The position numbers and the translations under genes were made by a program. Under the pieces are notes generated by a model. The model was given only the letters and a program-made list of their open reading frames with translations, was not told where the DNA came from and did no database searches. From NCBI GenBank assembly GCA_002708315.1, contig PANC01000012.1:11495-55174 (forward strand): a stretch of DNA of 43,680 bases, in the 5' to 3' direction. Source of the DNA: Lentimicrobiaceae bacterium. Its GTDB lineage: Bacteria; Bacteroidota; Bacteroidia; Bacteroidales; F082. The stretch's first letter is position 1; the number at the start of each line of letters is the position of its first letter. This document shows, piece by piece, positions 32,123 through 41,398 of this stretch.

Positions 32123-34744
32123 ATGTGTTTAACAATTAACATAAAAAAATTCTCTATTGGATTTATCCTGATGGTATTTTCCACCGTTGGCATGACACAA
32201 TCTATTCCTATTTTAAAATCAGAAGTAGTTGAGTCTAGAAATGGTAAATCATTCTATGTACATGTGGTAAAGAAAGGACAGACCATATATGCAATCTCAA
32301 AATCTTACGATGTTACTCCAGAAGAATTATATTTTGAAAATCCCGAGTCTAGAGATGCAATAAGTGTTAATCAAATACTATATATACCAACTGTTAACAA
32401 AGAAACAGAGATTAATAAAGAAATTGGTTCGTCAAAATTTAATTTCTTTTATCATGTTTCTGATGGTAATGAAACATTTGCTTCTCTCAGTGACATCTAT
32501 TCAGTTCCTGATAAATACATAAAAAAAGCTAATCCAAAGGTTTCACTTCCATTTAGGGAGGGCGAATATATTAAGATTCCAGTTGAAGAATCATTCTCAA
32601 AGCTTGATGACAAATTACCAATAATCAATAATCGCAATTCCGAAAAGCATGTGACAGCAGACTATCATGAAAACCTAACTAATAAAACCGAGGTAAAAAA
32701 TGAATATGCAGTAGGTGATGAATTCATTAGCTTTAACCCTGATATATTGATTATTATAGATTATAGACATGTTGTAGTTGCAGGTGAAACTACTCAGTCC
32801 ATCGCTCTTAAATATGATGTATCAGCATCATTGCTTAAGGCTGTAAACCTAGGCCTTGGGAACACTGTGCTTGTTGGCGACAGACTTCGTGTTCCTGACA
32901 AATCAAAGTTGGTCAAATCGAATAATGAAGTTAAAAATATAGAAAATAATATTCAACCTGAATCCTATAACAATGTTATTAATCCAACTCTTACTACCAA
33001 GACTATCTATGAAAGTGCAGGAGAATATACGAGACATGAGGTAATAAAGAAACAAACACTATATAGTATTGGACGTGAGTACGGACTTACCGTTGAAGAA
33101 ATATTAAATGCTAACCCAGGGCTTACAAATCAGATAAAAGTAGGTCAGATAATCCTAATCCCTAGGAAAAAACTTAGCCTTCCATATATAATATACATAA
33201 GTGAAAGGTCAACCAAGATTAATAAGATTGCGAAATTGTTTCAAATTTCTTCATACCAGCTTCGTGATTTTAATCCAAATTTAAATTCTCGAGTTAAAGA
33301 AGGTGAAGAAGTAAGAATTCCCGTTGGAAGCAAGGCAATTATTGAGCCAGTTGCATATCCTTCAATTGAATCCTCTGAAGAATTTAACACAGAAGAAGAA
33401 AAAGTGGTTGAAATTCTTAACTCTCACAACTGCAACTTCATTCCTGATACGAATAAATTATACAAGGTTGCCCTTATGATACCCTTATCATTAGAAGAAA
33501 TTGATAGCCTTGATTATGATCAATTCTTTCTAACACCTCAACCATACTTCAAATCCTTCAGGTTTATTCAGTTTTATGAAGGCGCATTGATTGCAATGGA
33601 CTCAATAGTTAAACAGGGCATGAATGTTGAAATGTACGTATATGATGTTGATAAGAATCTAACAAAAACAACAAAAGTCCTCAACAAAAAGGAATTAAGA
33701 ACTATGGATTTAATAATTGGTCCATTTTTCAATAATAGCTTTAACCAAGTAGCTCTTTACGCTGGTAATTTTAATATCCCAATTGTAAATCCACTAACAT
33801 ACAGAGATGCAGTTGTAACAAATTATAAGACAGTTATCAAAGTAAGGCCCACAACAACGGCCCAAGAACCTTTGTTAGAAACCTACTTGGGAAAATTTGC
33901 TTTAAGTAATAAGGTCTTTCTGATTTCTCAAACTTCGTATTTAGATGCTGATAAGGTAACCAATATAAAAAATGGTATCGCATCTGTGATCCCAGATCAA
34001 ATATCAATAAGTAATAATGAGCTTATGAATTTAAGCTATGAGGTTGCACAACGAGATACTTTATATGTCATTGACTCAATACCACCTCCATTTACTTTCG
34101 AGAACAGAGAGATATTCCCAGAGTTTCTGGAATCAAACTTATCTGATAGTTCAACATTCAATAATAATTTAATAAAAATAAATTATTCCGTAGATAGCTT
34201 GTATCCATTCCTTAAGAATGCAAGTGCATTAAGAAATAACCTGGTAATATTGTACGGAACAAAAAAGTCATTCATACTGGATGTTTTAAATAGAATTAAT
34301 GAGAGTAGAGACACTTTTAACGTAAATTTAATTGGAATTCCAACCTGGGAAAGGATAAGTAACTTAAGCAATTCCAAAATGAACAATCTTAATCTTACTT
34401 ACTTCTCATCATCATACATAGATTATAAATTACCTAGAAATAAACATCTCATTAGCACCTTTAGAAATGCCTATGGCACTGAGCCAAATAATTATGGCTT
34501 TTCTGGTTTTGATGTAACATATTATTTTCTTAATGCTCTTTTCCACCTTGATAACAACTTAGGAAAGTGCCTAGAATATTATCCAATGACACTTACCCAA
34601 GGAGAGTATTCATTTACTAGAACTGGCAGCTCTGACAATTTTGTAAATAATTACTGGCATATACTTCAACTGAAAAAAATGAGGGTGATTAAATTACCTG
34701 ATGCCATGTTAGAAACACAAACTATTAGTAACCTTCATGAATAG
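32123..34744 (+). CDS. LysM-repeat protein with type I periplasmic-binding-fold domain
   Basis: An 873-residue exported protein. After the signal peptide (SIGFILMVFSTVGMTQ) come about five LysM-like modules, for example VVKKGQTIYAISKSYDVTPE (about 45-65), a weaker one near 110, VVAGETTQSIALKYDVS, VIKKQTLYSIGREYGLT and a fifth near 355-400. From about 445 to the end is a type I periplasmic-binding fold (VALMIPLSLEE, FYEGALIAMDS, LIIGPFFNNSFNQ), as in amino-acid-binding proteins. LysM binds peptidoglycan. This combination is known in Bacteroidota, and the binding-fold part resembles in layout LpoA of E. coli, which activates PBP1A; that role is an inference. The stop overlaps the next ATG by eight bases. 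Confidence 0.85.
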   Translation: MCLTINIKKFSIGFILMVFSTVGMTQSIPILKSEVVESRNGKSFYVHVVKKGQTIYAISKSYDVTPEELYFENPESRDAISVNQILYIPTVNKETEINKEIGSSKFNFFYHVSDGNETFASLSDIYSVPDKYIKKANPKVSLPFREGEYIKIPVEESFSKLDDKLPIINNRNSEKHVTADYHENLTNKTEVKNEYAVGDEFISFNPDILIIIDYRHVVVAGETTQSIALKYDVSASLLKAVNLGLGNTVLVGDRLRVPDKSKLVKSNNEVKNIENNIQPESYNNVINPTLTTKTIYESAGEYTRHEVIKKQTLYSIGREYGLTVEEILNANPGLTNQIKVGQIILIPRKKLSLPYIIYISERSTKINKIAKLFQISSYQLRDFNPNLNSRVKEGEEVRIPVGSKAIIEPVAYPSIESSEEFNTEEEKVVEILNSHNCNFIPDTNKLYKVALMIPLSLEEIDSLDYDQFFLTPQPYFKSFRFIQFYEGALIAMDSIVKQGMNVEMYVYDVDKNLTKTTKVLNKKELRTMDLIIGPFFNNSFNQVALYAGNFNIPIVNPLTYRDAVVTNYKTVIKVRPTTTAQEPLLETYLGKFALSNKVFLISQTSYLDADKVTNIKNGIASVIPDQISISNNELMNLSYEVAQRDTLYVIDSIPPPFTFENREIFPEFLESNLSDSSTFNNNLIKINYSVDSLYPFLKNASALRNNLVILYGTKKSFILDVLNRINESRDTFNVNLIGIPTWERISNLSNSKMNNLNLTYFSSSYIDYKLPRNKHLISTFRNAYGTEPNNYGFSGFDVTYYFLNALFHLDNNLGKCLEYYPMTLTQGEYSFTRTGSSDNFVNNYWHILQLKKMRVIKLPDAMLETQTISNLHE

Positions 34745-35387
34745 AACTCTAAAGATATTTGTGGCAGTCATAATTAGTGCAGGATTATTTATATCATGTT
34801 CCAATGATACCCAAATTAAGTATTGGGATAATGGCAATATTCAATCTAGTTTATCATATAACCATGGTGTAATGGATGGAAAATCCACATGGTATTATAA
34901 AAATGGAAACAAGGAGCAAGAGGTTAATTATAAAAACAATAAACTTGAAGGACTTCTCACAAGATGGTTTCAAAATGGTAGTTATGAATCTCAATCATAC
35001 TATAATAATGGCCTTTTAAATGGAAAAGCATCCACATATGATGAAGATGGCAATCTAATTTTAGAAGAAAACTACAAAAATGACACTTTGTCTGGAACTT
35101 ATATAATGTGGCATTCGAATGGTCAAATAAAAATCAGCGGCAATTATAGTTTAGGATTATATGATGGTTTGTGGCTTTATTACAATTTTGCCGGTAAAAT
35201 TATTGGTACTGCAACATTTTCAGATGGTACAGGTATCCAAAAGTCATGGTATCCAAACGGTAACATCCAAAGGGAGATAAGTTATAAGGAAAATCTAAAA
35301 CATGGATCTGAGAAAGTTTATGATGAAAACGGAACACTGAATGAAGTGATTGACTATAATGAAGGTCAAATAACTGAAAGCAGGTAA
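34737..35387 (+). CDS. MORN-repeat lipoprotein
   Basis: A 216-residue protein whose ATG overlaps the end of the LysM gene by eight bases, implying translational coupling. The signal peptide ends in the lipobox LFISC (Cys21). The mature part contains about eight MORN-like repeats (GVMDGKSTWYYKNGN, NKLEGLLTRWFQNGS, TLSGTYIMWHSNGQ, GLYDGLWLYYNFAG). Similar to the exported MORN protein at 15974-16672, but lipidated. Its overlap with the LysM protein suggests a shared envelope task, perhaps as a partner; function unknown. Confidence 0.85.
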   Translation: MNRTLKIFVAVIISAGLFISCSNDTQIKYWDNGNIQSSLSYNHGVMDGKSTWYYKNGNKEQEVNYKNNKLEGLLTRWFQNGSYESQSYYNNGLLNGKASTYDEDGNLILEENYKNDTLSGTYIMWHSNGQIKISGNYSLGLYDGLWLYYNFAGKIIGTATFSDGTGIQKSWYPNGNIQREISYKENLKHGSEKVYDENGTLNEVIDYNEGQITESR

Positions 35388-35506
35388 TCTCTTATTATCA
35401 GAATAATCACTAATTTAGTTCTAAATTTAGCTTTTATTAACCAACACAGAGGCATTGTAAATATTATTATAAGAATTAATTTCGCAACAGTTATAACACA
35501 TTGCAT

Positions 35507-36052
35507 ATGAGACTCATTTCGAAATTTATTTATTTTATTTTTGGTTGGAAAGCTGTGGGCTATATACCTGATGGCATGTCAAAAGCTGTACTTATTATTG
35601 CTCCGCATACCAGCAATCTAGATTTCTATATCGGGACCATATATACATGGATAAGGGGGATACCTGGAAATGTTCTAGTAAAAAAAGAAGCATTCAAATG
35701 GCCATTGGTTGGAATAATAAAAATATTGGGAGGTATACCCATAGATAGAAGTAAATCCAATAGCAAAGTTGCACAGATTGTAAATATGTTTAATGAAAGG
35801 GAGAGTCTTTTTCTAGCCATAACGCCAGAAGGAACTAGAAAAAGAAATGATAATTGGAAAATGGGGTTCTATCATATTGCAGTGAAGGCAAATGTACCCA
35901 TTCTGCTATGCTACATAGATTATAAGTTAAAAGAAGCTGGAATTGGAGAGCCATTTTGGCCTACGGGTGATATGGATGAAGACTTCAAGAAAATTGAAGA
36001 TTTTTACAGGGGAAAGCATGCTAAACACCCGGAGTTTTTTAACCTAAACTAA
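35507..36052 (+). CDS. 1-acyl-glycerol-3-phosphate acyltransferase-like protein
   Basis: A 181-residue PlsC-superfamily acyltransferase starting at the ATG at 35507; a TTG at 35501 is less likely. The catalytic HX4D motif HTSNLDF (about 33-39) is present, followed by the block II-like region GNVLVKKEAFKWPLVGIIKILGGIPIDRS (key residues G, P, R) and the glycerophosphate-binding EGTR in TPEGTRKRND. It is shorter than typical PlsC (about 240) and lacks a long N-terminal membrane anchor, as in the MutS-neighbour-type or DUF374-like acyltransferases common in Bacteroidota. Lipid substrate not certain. Confidence 0.85.
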   Translation: MRLISKFIYFIFGWKAVGYIPDGMSKAVLIIAPHTSNLDFYIGTIYTWIRGIPGNVLVKKEAFKWPLVGIIKILGGIPIDRSKSNSKVAQIVNMFNERESLFLAITPEGTRKRNDNWKMGFYHIAVKANVPILLCYIDYKLKEAGIGEPFWPTGDMDEDFKKIEDFYRGKHAKHPEFFNLN

Positions 36053-36077
36053 CCACTCTTTAGTTATATAATAATCT

Positions 36078-36155
36078 CTATTTAGACTCTTCTTTTTCAA
36101 ATTGAATGTTTCCCTCAATATTTTTGAGTTTACAGAAAGCTTTGTAATAACCCAT
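36078..36155 (-). CDS. Possible small protein behind the rhomboid gene
   Basis: On the minus strand an ATG at 36153-36155, ten bases after the rhomboid stop, opens 25 codons (MGYYKAFCKLKNIEGNIQFE...) ending in TAG at 36078-36080. The same frame is open upstream through the end of the rhomboid gene for about 18 more codons (including KPLILPYEYIP), in a different frame from rhomboid. It could be a small protein, a remnant of another gene, or chance. Confidence 0.2.
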   Translation of the reverse strand: MGYYKAFCKLKNIEGNIQFEKEESK

Positions 36156-36165
36156 TGGAATATAC

Positions 36166-36828
36166 TCATATGGAAGTATCAGTGGTTTTCCAATAGGAAT
36201 CTTCAGGTTCTACATCATCTTCTTCTTCTTCCAATTCCCAAGAATATATTTTGCGCTTTGGGCCAGAGTTTCTATAGTATATGGCCATTATAAGACCTGC
36301 AACAGCTCCTCCCAGGTGGCCTTCCCAACTAACATTTTTCTCCCGTGGATAAAAATCTGGAAACACACCCCACACAAGACTTCCATAAAGAAATGTTACT
36401 ATCAGAGCAAGCGCAGCCATACGGTTATCGCGTCGTACAAGGCCACTAACAAAAATAAAACTTGATAAGCCATAAATAATTCCACTGGCCCCGATGTGCC
36501 ATGAAGGTCTACCGCCAAACCACACCCAAATACCTGATAATATCCATATACCTATTAAAACGCGAAAAGAAATTTTCTGATAAAAATAAAATAATGCTGT
36601 GCAAAGGATAAAAAATGGTACTGTGTTTGCCAACAAATGATCCCAACTTCCATGAATAAATGGCATTAGTAGAATACCTTGTAAACCCTTTAAAGAAATG
36701 GGATAATTACCCAAGTATGTCAAACTAATATTGAACCCAATCTCAACTATTTTTACGGCATACATCACAAACAATAAAATTATAGGGACTATAAGTGATA
36801 AAATGAATCTTTTTTTATCATTACTCAT
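36166..36828 (-). CDS. Rhomboid-family intramembrane serine protease
   Basis: A 220-residue membrane protein with six to seven hydrophobic segments. The first-loop motif FIHGSWDHLLANTVPF (57-72), the catalytic GASG (Ser115) and the partner His171 in WEGHLGG are in place, so it should be an active rhomboid. The C-terminal tail after about 195 is very acidic (WELEEEEDDVEPED) and cytosolic. It cleaves within or near membrane helices of unknown partners. A small reading frame lies directly behind its stop. Confidence 0.93.
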   Translation of the reverse strand: MSNDKKRFILSLIVPIILLFVMYAVKIVEIGFNISLTYLGNYPISLKGLQGILLMPFIHGSWDHLLANTVPFFILCTALFYFYQKISFRVLIGIWILSGIWVWFGGRPSWHIGASGIIYGLSSFIFVSGLVRRDNRMAALALIVTFLYGSLVWGVFPDFYPREKNVSWEGHLGGAVAGLIMAIYYRNSGPKRKIYSWELEEEEDDVEPEDSYWKTTDTSI

Positions 36829-36895
36829 AATTCAAGGATTGGCATTTTGTTGTTAAAAATAATCAATACTCAAAATTTGTGCCCAATGTTAATGA

Positions 36896-36929
36896 TTTGC
36901 CAAATTTATTTTGCAAAATACTAATTTTG
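36896..36929 (+). promoter_or_regulatory. Promoter of the lipoprotein gene upstream of the TonB receptor
   Basis: TTTG at 36896-36899 and TAATTTTG at 36922-36929, separated by 22 bases, slightly longer than the usual 19-21. ATG at 36966 follows 36 bases later. Confidence 0.4.
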
Positions 36930-36965
36930 TCATATTATTGTTATTAAAAGAATGTAGAAACCATT

Positions 36966-37949
36966 ATGGCAAAAATTTTAATTTCAATGATATTTTTATT
37001 TCTCTTTAACTCATGCGCTGAAGATGATACTTCTGTTTCGGATGAGATGGAAGTAAATGTTATAAGGACTTATCATGATTACTATATATCATCAGCTTCA
37101 GGGGTTAAAAATAGGAACCATAGTTTATATGTAATTGGTGATGATATACCTTGGCTTCTTGAGATTGATTATGATTATAATTTAAAGAATAAATTTGACC
37201 TAGCAGATACGGGAAACCTCGTAAATGGTAGAACTCCAAAGGCTTTAAAAGCAGATTTTGAGTCGTTAGGGTTTTTAAATGATTCAAACTTATTGGTACT
37301 ATCCTCTGGGTCCGTAAATCACACAAGAGACACAGCATATATTTTCAATATTTATTCTCATACACTAATCAACAAAAAAAATATTAGGCCACTATACGAA
37401 AGTATTAAGGAATATGTCAATATGTCTACTGAAAATGAAATAAATTTGGAAGGGTTAGCAATATCGGATAATAATGTCTACTTGTTTCATAGAGGCAATG
37501 TAAGCGAGAACTTTATTATTCAGGTTAATAAACTGGATTTTGATTCGTATATGTACTCATCAGGCACAATTCCAAGTTTTGAAGCCTTTTGGTTTGATCT
37601 ACCCACTAGTGATGGTGTAATTTCTGGTTTTTCAGGGGCATGCATGCATCCGAATGATTCAGCAATCATTTTTTGTGCCTCATTGGAAAAAAGTGATAAT
37701 GAAGTCAATGATGGTGAGATAGTTGGAAGCTATGTTGGATATATTCCACTGACAACGTTATCAGAAGGTAAATATACAGCTACACTTCTAAGAGAAAATG
37801 ATGAAGTATCTCAATATAAGATTGAAGGATTGTGTTTTAAGGATAGTGCAGAAGGCATCAATAATTTAAATTATGTACCTCTATTGGGAGTGGTTGACAA
37901 CGATGATGGAACATCATATTTCTTAGAGCTTCAAATGACACTTAAATAG
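36966..37949 (+). CDS. Unrecognised lipoprotein, possibly beta-propeller
   Basis: A 327-residue protein with a lipoprotein signal ending in FLFNSC (Cys17). The mature part has repeated beta strands with Asn/Asp turns (ASGVKNRNHSLYVIGDDIPWLLEIDYDYNLK given as key features: a SAxG.G-like start, then WLLEID; NEINLEGLAISDNNVYLFHRGN; KIEGLCFKD), reminiscent of propeller proteins with an NLEGLA-type motif seen in esterase-like families. Enzymatic residues are not clear to me. It lies 68 bases before the TonB receptor and may belong with it. Confidence 0.72.
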   Translation: MAKILISMIFLFLFNSCAEDDTSVSDEMEVNVIRTYHDYYISSASGVKNRNHSLYVIGDDIPWLLEIDYDYNLKNKFDLADTGNLVNGRTPKALKADFESLGFLNDSNLLVLSSGSVNHTRDTAYIFNIYSHTLINKKNIRPLYESIKEYVNMSTENEINLEGLAISDNNVYLFHRGNVSENFIIQVNKLDFDSYMYSSGTIPSFEAFWFDLPTSDGVISGFSGACMHPNDSAIIFCASLEKSDNEVNDGEIVGSYVGYIPLTTLSEGKYTATLLRENDEVSQYKIEGLCFKDSAEGINNLNYVPLLGVVDNDDGTSYFLELQMTLK

Positions 37950-38017
37950 AGTAACTTATTCCATAGGAACTGATTAACCCACATAAAAAATTAAATAATT
38001 AAATATAACCCTTTACC

Positions 38018-40360
38018 TTGAAACAGTTAATAAGATATAGCTTTTTGCTACTATTCATATCAGTATGTCTAAATTCCTTCTCAGAAGATACCAAAAAGGT
38101 AACACTTGCTGGATACATAACTGATTCAGAAAATGGAGAGTCATTGCCTGGTGCAACAATAATAATTAAAGATTTAAACATTGGAACAACTTCCAATAGT
38201 TATGGTTTTTACTCCATAAGTTTAGGTCCCGGAATTTACACGGTCATCTACTCATTTATCGGCTACGCAGATCAATCATACTCATTGGATCTTACATCAG
38301 ATATTTCCAAGAATGTTGAGATGTTAACATCATCGCAACAACTTAATGAAGTTATAGTATCTGATCAAGCTGCAAATGCCAATATAAAGAGCGCTCAGAT
38401 GAGTGTTAATAAGATATCAAGTAAGACCATACAGGGTATTCCTGCTCTTATGGGAGAAGTAGATCTCATAAAAGCTCTGCAACTATTACCAGGGGTTAAA
38501 TTTGTTGCCGAAGGTTCATCTGGTTTAAGTGTAAGGGGTGGGAGCCCTGACCAAAACCTAATCCTTTTGGATGAAGCTACTGTATATAATGCTGGGCATC
38601 TAATGGGATTCTTTTCTGTTTTCAATAATGATGCCGTAAAAAGTGTCGAGTTATTTAAGGGCGACATACCTCCAAACTATGGCGGCAGGTTAGCATCTCT
38701 TATCGACATTAGAATGAAAGATGGTAATATTAAGAAATTTCATGGTAATGGGGGAATTGGGCTTATTTCAAGTAGGTTAATGTTAGAAGGCCCAATTGTT
38801 AAAGATAAAGCATCATTTATGATTGCAGGAAGAAGGTCTTATGCCGATGTCTTTTTAAGGCTTTCTCCTGATGAGAATATCCGTGAAAACATCTTATATT
38901 TTTATGACCTAAATGCAAAGATGAATTACAACATAAATGATAAGAATCACCTTTTCATATCTGGATATTTAGGAAATGATGTTTTTAAAAATGGAAATTT
39001 TGGAACAAAATGGGGTAATTCTACTGCTACCATTCGTTGGAACCATATTTTTCAAGAAAAGCTCTTCTCAAACTTCACTTTTATTTACAGTAAATTTAAT
39101 TACGATCTTGGCATACCTGAAGGTAATGAGAATGCTTTTAATTGGGGTTCAACTTTAACTGATTATAATGCCAAAGCAGACTTCACTTGGTTTCTAAATT
39201 CAAATAACAGGATAACTTTTGGTTTATCGACCATATATCATAACTTTTATCCTGGTTTAATTGAAGGGTACGGAGATGAGTCGTTTATAACGAGATATGA
39301 ACTACCTAATAATTATGCATTAGAAAGTGGTATTTACTTAGGCAATGAGCAAAAATTAGGGACGCAATTCATATTAAAATATGGAGTTAGACTTAGCATA
39401 TTTAATAACGTTGGCCCCGGAACAATATTTAATTATGATGCAGATGGAAACCCCCTTGATTCGACTTTCTACGAGAGTGGTGATTTCTTCAACACCTATG
39501 TTGCGTTGGAGCCTCGCCTTGGTATAGTTTTTCTTCTTAACGAAACTTCATCAATTAAAGCCAGTTATTCCAAGAATGTACAGTATATACAGCAGGCTCA
39601 GAATAGCACTGCAGGATCACCTTTCAACATTTGGTTTCCTGCAAGTCCAAATGTGAAACCTCAAGTTAGTCAACAAGTAGCTTTGGGATATTTTAAAAAT
39701 TTTAGCGATGGGATGTTTGAGACATCTTTGGAAGGTTATTATAAAAGCATATCCAATGCTGTTGATTTTAGGGACCATGCCGAACTAATTTTAAACAAAT
39801 ACCTAGAAGGAGAAGTTCTAAGCGGATCTGGGTGGAGCTATGGAGCGGAATTAATGATAAAAAAGACATCAGGTAAATTAAGTGGCTGGGCCAGTTACAC
39901 ATGGTCTAAAGCCATGAGAAAAATTCAAGGTATAAATTCCGGTGATCCTTACAGAGCTCCATATGACAGGCCCAACGACATATCAATAGTAGCAAATTAT
40001 AACTTAAATGAGAAAATTAGCTTTGGGTTTACATGGGTTTATGCAACCGGCCAACCGGTAACATTTCCAGTTGGACGATTTGAATATAATAATACCATAA
40101 TACCCGTTTATACAGATAGAAATAGTTTTAGAATGCTTGATTATCACAGACTCGATCTATCGTTTACATACAGATTTAATGTAGATGAGGATAGAAAATG
40201 GAAAAGTGATTTAAACTTCTCAATATATAATGTTTACAATCGCAAAAATCCCTACTTGATCAGCTTTAAGAGCGAAGTAGATAACACAAGTCTTACTTAT
40301 GCTGAGATGACCTACCTGTTCGGAATATTACCATCAATTACTTACAATTTCAAATTCTAA
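38018..40360 (+). CDS. TonB-dependent outer-membrane receptor
   Basis: A 780-residue outer-membrane receptor. A signal peptide (IRYSFLLLFISVCLNSFS) is followed by a CarboxypepD-regulatory-like domain (about 28-110; GYITDSENGESLPGATI) and a plug (about 120-240) with GVKFVAEGSSGLSVRGGSPDQN and LLDEATVYNAGHLMG, then a beta-barrel ending in the aromatic YNFKF. This is the general architecture of Bacteroidota TonB receptors but shorter than SusC proteins (about 1000), and no SusD partner follows; instead DUF4249 does. Start is TTG at 38018; no Met occurs before the signal peptide and an in-frame stop is at 38003. Substrate unknown. Confidence 0.93.
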   Translation: MKQLIRYSFLLLFISVCLNSFSEDTKKVTLAGYITDSENGESLPGATIIIKDLNIGTTSNSYGFYSISLGPGIYTVIYSFIGYADQSYSLDLTSDISKNVEMLTSSQQLNEVIVSDQAANANIKSAQMSVNKISSKTIQGIPALMGEVDLIKALQLLPGVKFVAEGSSGLSVRGGSPDQNLILLDEATVYNAGHLMGFFSVFNNDAVKSVELFKGDIPPNYGGRLASLIDIRMKDGNIKKFHGNGGIGLISSRLMLEGPIVKDKASFMIAGRRSYADVFLRLSPDENIRENILYFYDLNAKMNYNINDKNHLFISGYLGNDVFKNGNFGTKWGNSTATIRWNHIFQEKLFSNFTFIYSKFNYDLGIPEGNENAFNWGSTLTDYNAKADFTWFLNSNNRITFGLSTIYHNFYPGLIEGYGDESFITRYELPNNYALESGIYLGNEQKLGTQFILKYGVRLSIFNNVGPGTIFNYDADGNPLDSTFYESGDFFNTYVALEPRLGIVFLLNETSSIKASYSKNVQYIQQAQNSTAGSPFNIWFPASPNVKPQVSQQVALGYFKNFSDGMFETSLEGYYKSISNAVDFRDHAELILNKYLEGEVLSGSGWSYGAELMIKKTSGKLSGWASYTWSKAMRKIQGINSGDPYRAPYDRPNDISIVANYNLNEKISFGFTWVYATGQPVTFPVGRFEYNNTIIPVYTDRNSFRMLDYHRLDLSFTYRFNVDEDRKWKSDLNFSIYNVYNRKNPYLISFKSEVDNTSLTYAEMTYLFGILPSITYNFKF

Positions 40361-40364
40361 TTAA

Positions 40365-41231
40365 ATGCAAATTAAAATGAGCAGACACATAAATAAACTC
40401 CTGGCAACTTCATTGGGAATTTTGATATTGTTATTTGGTACATCATGTACTGAGCGAATAGATATAGATACTGGTTCTACTTATACAAGACTTGCAGTGG
40501 AAGGTTATATAACACCTCAATATGATAAACAATGGGTTAGACTCACAAAATCTTCAGACTACTTTTCCAATGTCTCCCCAGAAGGAGTTAGCGGAGCTCA
40601 AGTGATTGTGGATGATGGCTCATCGCTAGCTACATTCATTGAGGACACTGAAAATCCAGGAATGTATATTGCTCCGGATGGATATATAGGAATTCCCAAT
40701 ACTGAATATAGATTGGACATTGAATTAACCGAAATAATAAATGAAAGTAAAAGATACACGGCAATTGAAAAAATGCCATACCCTGGTCAAGAAGTTGATT
40801 CCATAGCACTTGAATATGATGATTTTTTCGAAGTATGGTTAGTAAAACTTTATGCACAAGAGCCTCCCACGGAAGATTACTATATGTTTAATGGATACGT
40901 GAATGGTAAAATTGTAACTGATTCGGTTGAGAGTAAAAACATAAGTGACGACAAGCTTTTCAATGGTAATTACACTTCCGGAGCTGTGGTAATGGTAATA
41001 AGAGAGGCATTACTTAAGGAGGGTGATCTTTTCACAATGGAACTATCAAATATCACCAAGGAATATGCAGATTATATGATTCAACTGCAATTGGAAATAA
41101 GACCTCAAGATCCATTATTTAGCGGCCCGCCAGCAAATGTAACATCTAACTTGGATTATGGGGCTGTGGGATATTTTTCATGCTATTCATCAGTTTTTGC
41201 ATCAACTGTTGCAAAGATTAATCCTAAGTAG
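40365..41231 (+). CDS. DUF4249 outer-membrane lipoprotein
   Basis: A 288-residue lipoprotein starting four bases after the TonB receptor. The signal peptide ends in the lipobox LLFGTSC (Cys28 from the first ATG; a second ATG at 40377 would also work). The mature part matches DUF4249: RLAVEGYITPQ, VRLTKSSDYF, VSGAQVIVDDGS, and a late stretch ITKEYADYMIQLQLEIRPQDPLFSGPPANV followed by DYGAVGYFSCYSS (key residues only). DUF4249 proteins regularly follow non-SusC TonB receptors with a carboxypeptidase-like domain, so this pair is probably one uptake system. Confidence 0.88.
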   Translation: MQIKMSRHINKLLATSLGILILLFGTSCTERIDIDTGSTYTRLAVEGYITPQYDKQWVRLTKSSDYFSNVSPEGVSGAQVIVDDGSSLATFIEDTENPGMYIAPDGYIGIPNTEYRLDIELTEIINESKRYTAIEKMPYPGQEVDSIALEYDDFFEVWLVKLYAQEPPTEDYYMFNGYVNGKIVTDSVESKNISDDKLFNGNYTSGAVVMVIREALLKEGDLFTMELSNITKEYADYMIQLQLEIRPQDPLFSGPPANVTSNLDYGAVGYFSCYSSVFASTVAKINPK

Positions 41232-41243
41232 ATTTTATTCATA

Positions 41244-41261
41244 ATGCAATGGTTATTGCAT
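41244..41261 (+). terminator. Hairpin after the DUF4249 gene
   Basis: ATGCAAT-GGTT-ATTGCAT, a perfect seven-base stem with a four-base loop, begins 13 bases after the DUF4249 stop. The T-run usual for an intrinsic terminator is missing, so its strength is uncertain. Confidence 0.4.
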
Positions 41262-41371
41262 GATATAATTACATATGAACTATTTTTTATGATATCAATG
41301 GAGAATACATAAAAGATAACACTGAAAACACATTGTGTATCCATAACACTACTTTTATCGTAGTTAATTAG

Positions 41372-41379
41372 TAATTTTG
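41372..41379 (+). promoter_or_regulatory. -7 element of purB
   Basis: TAATTTTG (TAnnTTTG) 19 bases before the ATG at 41399; no clear -33 element at the standard spacing. Confidence 0.45.
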
Positions 41380-41398
41380 CAAACAAATTTCGATAAAA

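Noticed and set aside
38018-41231. Polysaccharide-utilisation locus (SusC/SusD)
   Set aside because: The receptor is too short for SusC, the partner is DUF4249 rather than SusD, and no glycoside hydrolase or sensor is nearby.
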